Of a DNA stretch of 64,000 nt, positions 54,205 to 62,843 are shown piece by piece. The translations under genes and the position numbers were made by a program. Under the pieces are notes generated by a model. The model saw nothing but the letters and a program-made list of their open reading frames with translations. It was not told the DNA's origin and searched no databases. Positions within the stretch are counted from its first letter, which is position 1. Every line of letters starts with the position of its first letter. Source of the stretch: Hyphomicrobiales bacterium (GTDB lineage: Bacteria > Pseudomonadota > Alphaproteobacteria > Rhizobiales > Rhizobiaceae); contig UBXV01000019.1 of the NCBI GenBank assembly GCA_900469625.1, positions 86,265 through 150,264 of the forward strand, in the 5' to 3' direction.

Positions 54205-55215
54205 ATGGTTCTAGCCGTTCTGTTCATCGTCGCTCTGACCCTCGCAGGCATTGCCTACAGCCTGCGCAGTGCGCGCCACATCAGCGCCCGGTTCCCGAAT
54301 GCGGGCGAACTGATCGACGTCGGCGGCTTCCGCATGAACAGCGTCCACCTGCCGGCGACGGCGGGCGCGGACCTCGCGCCCCTCGTCTTCATCCATGGCG
54401 CCAGCGGCAACCTGCTCGACCAGATGCACGCTTTTGCTCCAGCCTTCGGCGGCAGGGCGGAAATGCTTTTCGTCGACCGGCCGGGCCACGGCTATTCGGA
54501 GCGCGGCGGGCGGGAAAACAACCGTCCCGACGGCCAGGCAGACGCAATTGCCAAGCTCATGGACAAGCGAGGCATGGCGCGGGCGATCATCGTCGCACAC
54601 TCCTTCGGCGGTGCGATTGCCGCGAGCTTCGCGCTGCGTCATCCGGAAAAGGCCGCCGGGCTCATTCTGCTGGCGCCCGCCACCCACCCCTGGCCCGGAG
54701 GCATCGACTGGTATTACCGCTTGACGGCGCTTCCCTATGTCGGATGGTTGTTTGCGCACACGCTGGCAGCGCCGATTGGCCTCAGGCGGATCGAAAGCGG
54801 CACGCGCTCGGTCTTCTATCCCAACCGGCGGCCTGACGATTACGTCGACAAGACGGCGCCGCATCTGGTGCTGAGACCGCTCGCCTTTCGCAACAACGCG
54901 GTCGATGTCGCCAATCTGCACGCCTATGTCAGTGAGGTCGCACCGCGATACGGCGAGATCACCGCCCCGACGATCATCGTCAGTGGCGACAGCGACGATA
55001 TCGTGCTCGCCGACATCCACTCACGCGGCCTGGCGCGCGACATCGCCGGAGCGCAACTGCTTTGGATCGGCAACCTTGGCCACAAGCCAGATTACGTCGT
55101 CACCGATGTCGTCGTGGCGGCGGTCGAGAAACTCTCCGGCTACCCCACCGACCTCGACAAAATAACAAGGCGGGCCGAGGCCCGCCTTATCATGCAACCG
55201 AAAGAGGCTCGTTAG
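54205..55215 (+). CDS. Membrane-anchored alpha/beta hydrolase
   Basis: A 336-residue hydrolase. An N-terminal helix (LAVLFIVALTLAGIAYSL) suggests membrane anchoring. Marks: LVFIHGASGNLLDQ (oxyanion HG), FVDRPGHGYSER, nucleophile elbow VAHSFGGAIA, Asp in VSGDSDDIV and His in NLGHKPDYV. It resembles epoxide-hydrolase/haloperoxidase-like enzymes. The last ~17 codons overlap the pyk terminator of the opposite strand, so the tail (ITRRAEARLIMQPKEAR) may not be conserved. Confidence 0.85.
   Translation: MVLAVLFIVALTLAGIAYSLRSARHISARFPNAGELIDVGGFRMNSVHLPATAGADLAPLVFIHGASGNLLDQMHAFAPAFGGRAEMLFVDRPGHGYSERGGRENNRPDGQADAIAKLMDKRGMARAIIVAHSFGGAIAASFALRHPEKAAGLILLAPATHPWPGGIDWYYRLTALPYVGWLFAHTLAAPIGLRRIESGTRSVFYPNRRPDDYVDKTAPHLVLRPLAFRNNAVDVANLHAYVSEVAPRYGEITAPTIIVSGDSDDIVLADIHSRGLARDIAGAQLLWIGNLGHKPDYVVTDVVVAAVEKLSGYPTDLDKITRRAEARLIMQPKEAR
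55167..55188 (-). terminator. Terminator of pyk inside the convergent gene's 3' end
   Basis: On the minus strand AAGGCGGGC-CTCG-GCCCGCCTT followed by GTTATTTT. It lies within the last codons of the hydrolase gene. Confidence 0.75.
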
Positions 55216-55216
55216 A

Positions 55217-56656
55217 TCAGATGCCGCTGAGGCCATCCGAGCCGATATAAGCGATGCGCAGCATGTTGGTTGCGCCCGGGGTTCCGAGCGGCACGCCTGC
55301 CGAGATGATGACGCGTTCACCGGGCTTGCCGAAGCCCTCATGGGCGACGATGCGGCAGGCGCGGTTGACCATGTCGTCCAGATCGGTCGCGTCCTCGGTG
55401 ACGACGCAGTGCAGGCCCCAGACGACCGAAAGGCGACGGGCCGTCTGCACGATCGGCGACAGCGCGATGATCGGGACCTGCGGGCGCTCGCGCGCGGCGC
55501 GAAGGCCGGTCGTGCCGGATGACGTGTAGCAGACGATTGCCGACAGCCGGAGCGTCTCGGCGATCTGGTGGGCAGCGAGCGAAATCGCGTCTGCACCGGT
55601 TGCCTCGGGCGGGGTGCGTTGCGCGTAGATGATGCTCGAATAGTGCGGGTCGCGCTCGACGTTGCTGGCGATCGACGCCATGGTCGAGACGGCTTCGACC
55701 GGATAGTCACCGGAGGCCGATTCCGCCGACAGCATGATCGCGTCGGCGCCTTCGAACACGGCGGTCGCCACGTCGGAGACTTCGGCGCGCGTCGGGACCG
55801 GTGCGGAGATCATCGATTCCAGCATCTGGGTGGCAACGACCACCGGCTTGCCGGCGCGGCGACATGCGCGCGTCAGCTGCTTCTGCAGGCCCGGCACGGA
55901 TTCGAGCGGCATTTCGACACCAAGGTCGCCACGCGCCACCATCAGCGCGTCGGACAACTCGATGATCTCGTCGATCCGCTCCAGCGCCTGCGGCTTCTCG
56001 ATCTTGGACATCAGGCCGACGCGGCCACGGGCGATCTTGCGAACCTCGGCCAGATCCTCCGGACGCTGGACGAAGGACAGCGCCACCCAGTCGAATTCGC
56101 CCGTCGCCAGAACGGCGTCGAGGTCGGAGCGGTCCTTGTCGGTCAGAACGCCGACGGCCAGCAGCGTGTCGGGCAGGCTGACACCCTTGCGGTCGGAAAT
56201 CCTGGTGCCGGCAACCACCGTCGTGACGATGCTCTTGCCGTCGGTCTTTTCAGCGCGCAGGTGCAGCTTGCCGTCGTCGATCAGCAGGCGATGGCCGGGC
56301 TTGACCGCTTCGAGGATTTCCGGGTGCGGCAGGAACACGCGGGTGCTGTCGCCAGGCTCGTCCTTGTTGTCGAGGGTAAAGGTCTGGCCGACCTTGAGCT
56401 CGACCTTGCCTTCGGCAAACTTGCCGACGCGCAGCTTCGGACCCTGAAGGTCGCCGAGAATGCCGATCGGCCGGCCACAGCGCGCTTCAACCGCACGGAT
56501 GCGCTGCACCAGCGTGCGCATCACCTCGTGGCTCGCGTGGCTCATGTTGATACGGAACAGATCGGCCCCCGCCTCGTGAAGCTTCTGGATCATCTGCTCG
56601 TCGGAGGACGCCGGTCCGAGCGTGGCGAGGATTTTGACTTTTCTGTTCCGCTTCAT
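55217..56656 (-). CDS. pyk: Pyruvate kinase
   Basis: A 479-residue enzyme making pyruvate and ATP from phosphoenolpyruvate. Marks: RKVKILATLGPASSDEQMI, FRINMSHASHE, GDLQGPKLRVG, the active-site lysine region GLMSKIEKPQALE with VARGDLGVEMPLE, and ATQMLESMISAPVPTRAEVSDVATAV. The start at 56656 shares one base with the DUF1036 stop, so the two are coupled. Ends with a terminator inside the convergent gene. Confidence 0.97.
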   Translation of the reverse strand: MKRNRKVKILATLGPASSDEQMIQKLHEAGADLFRINMSHASHEVMRTLVQRIRAVEARCGRPIGILGDLQGPKLRVGKFAEGKVELKVGQTFTLDNKDEPGDSTRVFLPHPEILEAVKPGHRLLIDDGKLHLRAEKTDGKSIVTTVVAGTRISDRKGVSLPDTLLAVGVLTDKDRSDLDAVLATGEFDWVALSFVQRPEDLAEVRKIARGRVGLMSKIEKPQALERIDEIIELSDALMVARGDLGVEMPLESVPGLQKQLTRACRRAGKPVVVATQMLESMISAPVPTRAEVSDVATAVFEGADAIMLSAESASGDYPVEAVSTMASIASNVERDPHYSSIIYAQRTPPEATGADAISLAAHQIAETLRLSAIVCYTSSGTTGLRAARERPQVPIIALSPIVQTARRLSVVWGLHCVVTEDATDLDDMVNRACRIVAHEGFGKPGERVIISAGVPLGTPGATNMLRIAYIGSDGLSGI

Positions 56657-57141
56657 CAATTCTGGCTTTCCTGCGTGCCGGGCGTTTCCGAAAGCTGAAC
56701 CATCCAGCTTCCTTGCCGCCCCGTGTCGTATTCCTTGAATCCCATCCGCTGGAAGCCGCGGGCGAAGCAGTCCTGCACGCCCGAGATCTTGAATTCGTTT
56801 TCGGCGACGCACATGTTGACGTCGCCGGTCCAGCGGCCGCCGCGGGCCGCATCTTCAGCGTAGAGATAATAGTATCGCGATTGAAGTTCGCCCTCGATCA
56901 GGGTCGCGCAGGAGGTGGCGGGAACCTGCCACCAACCCTCGGTAACCCAGCCCTCCTTGGCCCGGTAACCGATCGCCACGCCGACCAGGTTTTGCGTTCC
57001 GTTGCAGACGCGAAAATCTGCGCGGGCATCGCCAGCGAACAAAAATGAGCCTGAAATTGCCAGCGAAAACAGGAGGATCCCCCCCAATGTCGACAGCCCC
57101 GGCTTCGCTTTGGAAAATGGATATCTGGACACGGTTTCCAA
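56656..57141 (-). CDS. DUF1036 exported protein upstream of pyk
   Basis: A DUF1036 protein, about 161 residues. Marks: DFRVCNGTQNLVGVAIGYRAKEGWVTEGWW, IEGELQSRYYYLYAEDA and MCVAENEFKISGVQDC with paired cysteines. The N-terminus is a signal/anchor (TLGGILLFSLAISGSFLFAGDARA). I suggest a TTG start at 57141 because CGGAG lies six bases upstream; an ATG at 57198 adds 19 residues without a ribosome site. Overlaps pyk by one base. Function unknown. Confidence 0.75.
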   Translation of the reverse strand: METVSRYPFSKAKPGLSTLGGILLFSLAISGSFLFAGDARADFRVCNGTQNLVGVAIGYRAKEGWVTEGWWQVPATSCATLIEGELQSRYYYLYAEDAARGGRWTGDVNMCVAENEFKISGVQDCFARGFQRMGFKEYDTGRQGSWMVQLSETPGTQESQN

Positions 57142-57324
57142 GGGAACTCCGTTTTGATTTGTGTGGCCTTTCTTGCGACGGCCAGCCCAGAAAGTCAACG
57201 CAACTCTAATCGATTACATCGCGCTGATTGCGTGCCGATTGCGCAATACAGTTGCGTTTTTCTTGTGAATGTCGCCGACGCGTGCAATCAAAAAGAACAC
57301 CGATCGAAAGCTGACTGGAACGGC

Positions 57325-58119
57325 ATGCAACCCTATTCGCCCTATGAGGTTATCGAAGCCAACCCCACAACCGGCCTGGTCCTGCTCGCCGATCACGCCA
57401 TGAACCGCCTGCCGGCCGAATATGGTAGCCTCGGCCTGCCGGAAGCCGCCTTCCAGCGGCATATCGCCTATGACATCGGCGTAGAACATCTCGTTCGCCG
57501 GCTCTCGGCCGCGCTCGATGCACCGGCCGTGCTCGGCTGCTTTTCGCGCCTCCTGATCGACCCCAATCGCGGCGAGGACGATCCGACGCTGATCATGAAG
57601 ATCTCCGACGGCGCGATCATCCCGGCAAATCACCCGATCACCGGCGAGGAATGGGACAACCGGCTAAACCGTTTCCACCGCCCCTATCATCACGCGGTGG
57701 CCGAGACGCTGGAGCGATGTGCGGCAGCGTCCGGTGGCGCGCCGCTGGTCATTTCCATCCATTCCTTCACGCCCGCCTGGAAAGGCATTGCCCGCCCCTG
57801 GCATGCGGCCGTGCTTTGGGACAACGACCCGCGTGCCGTCCTGCCGCTGATCGAGAAGCTCGAGGCACCGGGCGACATCGTCGTCGGCAACAACGAGCCC
57901 TATGACGGCGCCTTGCGCGGGGATACGATGTTCCGCCACTGCATGGCGCCGGGCATTCCCCACGCGCTGATCGAAGTTCGGCAGGACCTGATCTCCGACG
58001 AGGCCGGTATTGCCGCATGGACGGATCGGCTGGCCCCTGTTCTTGCCGGTCTCAATGCACGCCCCGAATTGCACCGCTACCAGCGCCACCCCTCGCGCAC
58101 CGGCGCCTACGACAACTGA
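57325..58119 (+). CDS. N-formylglutamate amidohydrolase family protein
   Basis: A 264-residue enzyme of the HutG-like amidohydrolase family. Marks: VLLADHAMNRLPAEYGSLGL (compare HSGxxxP in the family), HIAYDIGVEHLVRRLS, RLLIDPNRGEDDP, NRFHRPYHHAV and a late EVRQDLI. No histidine-use genes are nearby, so the substrate may be another N-acyl amino acid. The ATG at 57325 gives the family length. It is followed by DUF1244 after 17 bases. Confidence 0.85.
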   Translation: MQPYSPYEVIEANPTTGLVLLADHAMNRLPAEYGSLGLPEAAFQRHIAYDIGVEHLVRRLSAALDAPAVLGCFSRLLIDPNRGEDDPTLIMKISDGAIIPANHPITGEEWDNRLNRFHRPYHHAVAETLERCAAASGGAPLVISIHSFTPAWKGIARPWHAAVLWDNDPRAVLPLIEKLEAPGDIVVGNNEPYDGALRGDTMFRHCMAPGIPHALIEVRQDLISDEAGIAAWTDRLAPVLAGLNARPELHRYQRHPSRTGAYDN

Positions 58120-58136
58120 GACGAGGAACCACGGTC

Positions 58137-58442
58137 ATGACCGATCTTACTGCGGACCAGATCACCGCCTTCGAGGCCGCCGCCTTCCGGCGCCTCACCC
58201 AGCACCTGCGTGAACGCAGCGACGTGCAGAACATCGACCTGATGAACCTGGCCGGCTTCTGCCGCAACTGTCTGTCCAATTGGTATCGCGAAGCGGCCAA
58301 CGAGGCCGGCGTGCCCCTCGACAAGGAGCAATCCCGCGAGATCGTCTACGGCATGCCCTATGAAGAATGGCGAGCCTTGCACCAGAAGGAAGCCTCGAGC
58401 GAGCAAAAAGCCGCCTTTGAGGTCAATCGCCCGAAGGAATAG
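58137..58442 (+). CDS. DUF1244 family protein
   Basis: A 101-residue protein matching DUF1244: FEAAAFRRLTQHLRERSDVQNIDLMNLAGFCRNCLSNWYREAANEAG, then YGMPYEEWRALHQKEAS. The conserved CRNCLSNWY motif may bind metal or a partner. It forms an operon with the amidohydrolase gene. Function unknown; the family is widespread in alphaproteobacteria. Confidence 0.88.
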   Translation: MTDLTADQITAFEAAAFRRLTQHLRERSDVQNIDLMNLAGFCRNCLSNWYREAANEAGVPLDKEQSREIVYGMPYEEWRALHQKEASSEQKAAFEVNRPKE

Positions 58443-58443
58443 G

Positions 58444-58498
58444 GCTTAAAACGCGCGGCGATTGCTGGAATTCGGTTGCCGCGCTTTAAGCTGTTGTT
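58444..58498 (+). terminator. Large hairpin after DUF1244
   Basis: GCTTAAA-(AC)-GCGCGGC pairs with GCCGCGC-TTTAAGC over 14 bp with an 18-base loop, then TGTTGTTTTTG. It separates the amidohydrolase operon from gapR. Confidence 0.65.
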
Positions 58499-58670
58499 TT
58501 TGTGCATGTCGTCATCGCCAATTCGTCCAACATCGTCGCGCGACATGGCTTTGCGCCGGCCGTCTGCCACGGAAATGCCCGTGTTGTTGCGCAATGGCCC
58601 TTGACCTTGGCCGCCGTTCGCGGCACGTCACGGCACCCAAGAATTTCATTCCCCGCAAAAGGAGAAGACC

Positions 58671-58937
58671 ATGTCGGATGCACACGGCGTCGCACGCGAC
58701 CAACTCCGCGCTTTCATCGAACGGATCGAGCGCCTGGAAGAAGAAAAGAAGACCATCGCCGACGACATCAAGGACGTCTACGGCGAAGCCAAGTCCACCG
58801 GCTTCGATGCCAAGATCTTGCGCAAGGTCATTTCCATCCGCAAGCAGGACGCCGACGAGCGCATGGAGCAGGAAGCGATCCTGGACACCTACCTGCAGGC
58901 GCTCGGCATGATCCCGGCCGCGGCCGAGGACGAATAG
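58671..58937 (+). CDS. gapR: GapR-type nucleoid-associated protein (DUF2312)
   Basis: An 88-residue protein with the DUF2312/UPF0335 pattern: [54 protein letters not shown], read as adjacent segments. In Caulobacter this family is GapR, which binds AT-rich overtwisted DNA ahead of forks and polymerases and helps topoisomerases. AAAAGGAGAAGACC before the ATG is a strong ribosome site. Single-gene unit, with a terminator after it. Confidence 0.9.
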   Translation: MSDAHGVARDQLRAFIERIERLEEEKKTIADDIKDVYGEAKSTGFDAKILRKVISIRKQDADERMEQEAILDTYLQALGMIPAAAEDE

Positions 58938-58956
58938 TCTCTCCGCAATAGACAAC

Positions 58957-58989
58957 AAAAAACCCGCCGGTCTCGCCGGCGGGTTTTTT
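58957..58989. terminator. Bidirectional terminator after gapR
   Basis: A-run, ACCCGCCGG-TCTCG-CCGGCGGGT, T-run: works in both directions, between gapR and the convergent murein peptidase gene. Confidence 0.9.
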
Positions 58990-58998
58990 GTTGATCGT

Positions 58999-59049
58999 AG
59001 AGCATTTCCAGGAAAGGCCCGCTCCCGGTTGTGTCGGAAGCGTTCCAGA
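58999..59049. repeat. Rhizobiaceae intergenic repeat fragment
   Basis: AGAGCATTTCCAGGAAA ... GCGTTCCAGATGC has the wording of dispersed rhizobial palindromic repeats. It lies between convergent genes. Confidence 0.45.
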
Positions 59050-59059
59050 TGCGCGAAGC

Positions 59060-60931
59060 TCAGTTGGTGCTGAACTTCTTCACTTCCATGAAATTCACAG
59101 CGGAGCCGCTGAAGCGGGCAGTATCGACCGACGAGCCTGCAGTGCTGTTGAAGCCTGCGGCATAGACGGTCGTCGGCGCGGTGCGCAGCGTCTTGGAGAC
59201 GAAGCGCGGAGCCTTCACCGGCTTGGAAAGCGTGGCGACCCGGCCGGCCGAAAGCGCCCATTCGGAGATGATCTTCTGCGTAAGCTTCGGCTCTGTGCGA
59301 ACCGACGAACGGGTCGCGGCTTCGGCATCGTGCTTCTTCGGACGACCACCCTTGGCCGGCGCTTCAGTCTCGGTGGCCAAGGCGCTGTCAAAGGCGTTGG
59401 CACGAGCATTGGTCGACGCCTGCGGTGCATAGGCGGCCATTTCCACCGGCTGGCGGGCAGGCTGGCGCTCAGTTTCTGTCGGCGCGGCCAGAGCGACGCG
59501 CGTCGATGCCTGGGCTGCGGTGTCGCGCGGCGGCACGGCCGAGGCCATGACCGGGCGTTCTGCAAAGGCTGGAACGGCGACCTTGGCGTCTGCGACGGCA
59601 GCAAGGGCCGCTTCGCCAGCCGGGCGCATGGCGGGCACCGGCACGAAGCCGAGCGCCTGCATGTCTGTTGCCAGCGGATCGACCGAGGCGACGAGCGTTT
59701 CGCCGGCGGCGGCATTCGCAGTCCCGCGATCAAGCATCTGCGGGACCGGCACCTTCATGGAAGCCAGATCGGCAAATTCGCTCGGCATTTCCGGTGTCTG
59801 CGGCAGGGCAGCCGCAAGCGCTTCCTGGGCCGGGTTCTGCTGCGGTGCAACCAGCGCAACCGCTACGCCACCGTTTCCAGTCGGATCCTTGAAGGCGGGG
59901 CGAACAGCCGGAACCGGCGCATTGATATTTTGATCGGCGGCAACCGTCGGCTGCTGCTCGGTCGCGACAGAGCCGGCGACACCAGGCAACGCTTCCTGAG
60001 CTGCCGGGGCAGACGCCGTCTGCACCTTGGCAGGCGCTGCGCCACCCTCGTCGTCGGAGCCCGGACCGGCTGCGATTGCCGAGGGTTCTTCATCCTCGTC
60101 GCCGCCGGCGCCGAAGAGCATCGCGAACAGGTTGCCGCGGCGCTTGCCACTCTCGGCATCGCCAGCCTTGGCGCCACCGCCGGCAACTTCCATTGCCGAG
60201 GCACCAACGCGACGCTTGTAGTCTGCCACGGCCTGGTTATAGCCCGGAAGCGGCTTGCCGTCGGAGGGGACGTGCATGGTCTTGCCGTCGGGGAAAAGAC
60301 GGGCGAGTTCGTTGCGGCTCATGCGCGGCCAGGCGCGAACGCCGCCGACATCCATGTGCACGAACGGCGAGCCCGATGTCGGGTAATAGCCGACGCCGCC
60401 AACCTCGAATTTCATGCCGATTTCCCGCACCGTCTTCAGCTTGACGTCGGGAATGTAGAAGTCCATCGCCTTGCCGAGCATGTGCTGGCTCTTCTTGGCA
60501 ACGCCCTTGGAGCGCGAGCGCAGCATGCCGTTGGTGGCAGGCGAACGGTAGGCCGAAACGACGTGGATGTAATCGCGCGAACCGCTCTTGGTATAGACTT
60601 CCCACACCAGATCGAGCAGGCGCGGATCCATCTTGGTCGGCTCGTTGCGACGCCAGTCGCGCAGGAAGCGGTTGATCTGCTGCAGGCCCTTCGGGTCATA
60701 GCGACCGTTGCGCTTGTAGGTGATCTGCGCCTTTTCCTGCGTATGGATGAAATAGAGCTTGAGCGTCCGCGTCTGGCCGGCGGCCTCGACGGGAGGCGCC
60801 ATGCCAGGCGTAACCAGCGACACCGCAAGGACGATCGACGTCAGAACCTGCGGTACCTTACGGGTCATCGCCGAGCAGAGTCTGCTAGCTAAGGAGCCGA
60901 GAGGCTTCTTAAAACCGAACAAATTTGGCAT
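59060..60931 (-). CDS. DUF882 / M15-type murein peptidase with long disordered tail
   Basis: A 623-residue exported protein. Residues ~30-50 are a signal/anchor. Residues ~55-215 are the DUF882 (MepK/YcbK-like) domain: LKLYFIHTQEKAQITYKRNGRYD, VVSAYRSPATNGMLRSRSKGVAKKSQHMLGKAMDFYIP with the HxxxxxxD zinc motif, and SPFVHMDVGGVRAWPR. The remaining ~400 residues are Ala/Pro-rich and low in order. Related enzymes cleave peptidoglycan cross-links. The tail is far longer than in E. coli MepK (182 aa). Confidence 0.88.
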   Translation of the reverse strand: MPNLFGFKKPLGSLASRLCSAMTRKVPQVLTSIVLAVSLVTPGMAPPVEAAGQTRTLKLYFIHTQEKAQITYKRNGRYDPKGLQQINRFLRDWRRNEPTKMDPRLLDLVWEVYTKSGSRDYIHVVSAYRSPATNGMLRSRSKGVAKKSQHMLGKAMDFYIPDVKLKTVREIGMKFEVGGVGYYPTSGSPFVHMDVGGVRAWPRMSRNELARLFPDGKTMHVPSDGKPLPGYNQAVADYKRRVGASAMEVAGGGAKAGDAESGKRRGNLFAMLFGAGGDEDEEPSAIAAGPGSDDEGGAAPAKVQTASAPAAQEALPGVAGSVATEQQPTVAADQNINAPVPAVRPAFKDPTGNGGVAVALVAPQQNPAQEALAAALPQTPEMPSEFADLASMKVPVPQMLDRGTANAAAGETLVASVDPLATDMQALGFVPVPAMRPAGEAALAAVADAKVAVPAFAERPVMASAVPPRDTAAQASTRVALAAPTETERQPARQPVEMAAYAPQASTNARANAFDSALATETEAPAKGGRPKKHDAEAATRSSVRTEPKLTQKIISEWALSAGRVATLSKPVKAPRFVSKTLRTAPTTVYAAGFNSTAGSSVDTARFSGSAVNFMEVKKFSTN

Positions 60932-60997
60932 TCAATCCCCGTCCGACGGACAACCGTGCTTCGCTGTCTCAGATGACTGTCAAATAAGGTGACAGCA

Positions 60998-61011
60998 TGG
61001 CATATATGCCA
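60998..61011. promoter_or_regulatory. Palindrome upstream of the murein peptidase gene
   Basis: TGGCATATATGCCA, a perfect 14-bp palindrome 67 bases before the DUF882 start and near the end of the sigma-54 regulator gene. Good operator shape. Confidence 0.45.
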
Positions 61012-61111
61012 CAGTCGTCACCGCCCCTTATAATATAGTGAACACTTCACTAACAAGGTCTAAACGGCGGCGATCCAATCGCACGGCTAATGAATCGTGA
61101 ATGCGTCGATT

Positions 61112-62656
61112 TTATGCCGCCTCTCGCAGGGGATTGTCGGGATCGATGCCGTAATCCTTGAGCTTTCGGTAGAGCGTCGACCGGCCGATGCCGAGCTTGC
61201 GCGCCACCTGGCTCATCTGGCCCCGGTAGAATTTCAGCGCGAAACGAATCAGTTCCTCCTCCACTTCGGCCAGTTTGCGCACGTCTCCGCCCTCGTCGAC
61301 GCTGGCAATCGCGTTCTCCATGCGGCCATCATGCGCGCCCTCGGTTTCCATCGATTTGGCCGTGCTGGCAAAATCCGGATAGACGCTTGCGGCCGGGTCG
61401 ACGGCAGCGGCCGGCCGTTCGGGCCCGGCATCGCCCCAGGAAAAGCCGGTGCGGTCGGAGACGACGTAGCCGGGGATCTGGGTGGCGATCTGCGGGAAAT
61501 CCTTGACCGTCAGCTCATGGCCTTCCGCAAGCACCACGGCGCGGAAGATCGCATTTTCCAGCTGGCGGATATTGCCCGGCCAGTCATAGGCGGTCAGCAG
61601 CGCCATCGCGCCGCCCGATACGGTCAGCGGCGTGCTGAGCCGCTGCTCGGACGCAAAGCGGTCGACGAAGGAGCGCACGAGAACCGGAATGTCCTCCTTG
61701 CGCCGGCGCAACGCCGGAATGGTGATCGGGAAGACGTTGAGGCGGTAATAGAGGTCCTCGCGGAAGCGGCCCTCGCGCACCTCGTTGATCAGGTCCTTGT
61801 TGGTGGCTGAGATCAGCCGAACGTTGACCCGGTGCGGATGGCGCGCACCGATCGTTTCGATCTCGCCTTGCTGGACGGCGCGCAACAGCTTCACCTGGAC
61901 TTCGAGCGGCAGGTCGCCGATCTCGTCGAGGAAGAGCGTGCCGCCGTCGGCATCGACGAACTTGCCGCTGTGTTTTTCCGTCGCGCCGGTAAACGCGCCC
62001 TTCTCGTGGCCGAACAGAATGCTCTCGACCAGATTGTGCGGGATGGCGCCACAGTTGACGGTAATGAACGGCTTGCCCGAGCGGTCGCTGGCCGACTGGA
62101 TGGCGCGGGCGACCATTTCCTTGCCGACGCCGGACTCGCCTTCGAGCACGATCGGAATGTTGGACTGCGCGGCCCGGCGGGCAAGATCGATCACCCGGAT
62201 CATCGCCGGGCTCGCCGACACCACGTCTTCGAAGCCGACCGCACCGCCACGCGGACGACGGGAGGTCTTTACCTTGCCGTCACGGCTCGCCATCTTCAGC
62301 GCGTTGCCGAGCGCCACCGACAGCCGCTCCGGCGAAACCGGCTTGACCAGGAAGTCGAACGCCCCGGCCTGCATCGCATGCACCACGGTCTCGATGCCGC
62401 CCTGCCCCGTCTGCACGATGACGGGCGTATCAACGCCCCGTTCCGCCAGCGCTTCCAGAAAGCCGTGACCGTTCATTTCCGGCATCAGCAGGTCGAGAAG
62501 GATGACGTTGATGATGCCGCCCTTGCGCTCGAGCAGCTCCAGGCCGCTGCGGCCGTTGTCGGCGAGATGCGCAACGTGACCGAGACGCTCGATCATGTTG
62601 GTCAGCAACCGGCGCTGCACCGGATCGTCATCGATGACAAGAATGTGTGATGTCAC
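61112..62656 (-). CDS. Sigma-54-dependent response regulator, NtrC family
   Basis: A 514-residue activator. The receiver domain starts HILVIDDDP with phosphoacceptor Asp in [13 protein letters not shown] and Lys in FLVKPVS. The AAA+ domain has Walker A GESGVGKE, the sigma-54-contact loop GAFTGATE, Walker [13 protein letters not shown] and [15 protein letters not shown]. The C-terminus is a Fis-type HTH ([19 protein letters not shown]). I chose the GTG at 62656 because GGAGG lies five bases before it; longer readings add non-homologous sequence. No histidine kinase gene is next to it, so it is an orphan regulator. Confidence 0.92.
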   Translation of the reverse strand: MTSHILVIDDDPVQRRLLTNMIERLGHVAHLADNGRSGLELLERKGGIINVILLDLLMPEMNGHGFLEALAERGVDTPVIVQTGQGGIETVVHAMQAGAFDFLVKPVSPERLSVALGNALKMASRDGKVKTSRRPRGGAVGFEDVVSASPAMIRVIDLARRAAQSNIPIVLEGESGVGKEMVARAIQSASDRSGKPFITVNCGAIPHNLVESILFGHEKGAFTGATEKHSGKFVDADGGTLFLDEIGDLPLEVQVKLLRAVQQGEIETIGARHPHRVNVRLISATNKDLINEVREGRFREDLYYRLNVFPITIPALRRRKEDIPVLVRSFVDRFASEQRLSTPLTVSGGAMALLTAYDWPGNIRQLENAIFRAVVLAEGHELTVKDFPQIATQIPGYVVSDRTGFSWGDAGPERPAAAVDPAASVYPDFASTAKSMETEGAHDGRMENAIASVDEGGDVRKLAEVEEELIRFALKFYRGQMSQVARKLGIGRSTLYRKLKDYGIDPDNPLREAA

Positions 62657-62843
62657 GGAAGCCTCCTGCTTTGGACACGCGGTACTTTTGGCCAACGTCA
62701 TGTGCCAAATCACGTCAGGCATCTGTGCCATAAAGGGCTGAACATCATGTTTTGAGAAATGCTTGCATTTTATCCATTGGCGGCGATAGCAATGGAACCC
62801 GTATCGCTTGCCTCTTCCTGTCACGAACATGAGAAATCCGACG

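Noticed and set aside
60998..61011. Sigma-54 promoter (TGGC...TGC)
   Set aside because: The site is a symmetric palindrome and lacks the GG-N10-GC spacing of a -24/-12 promoter.
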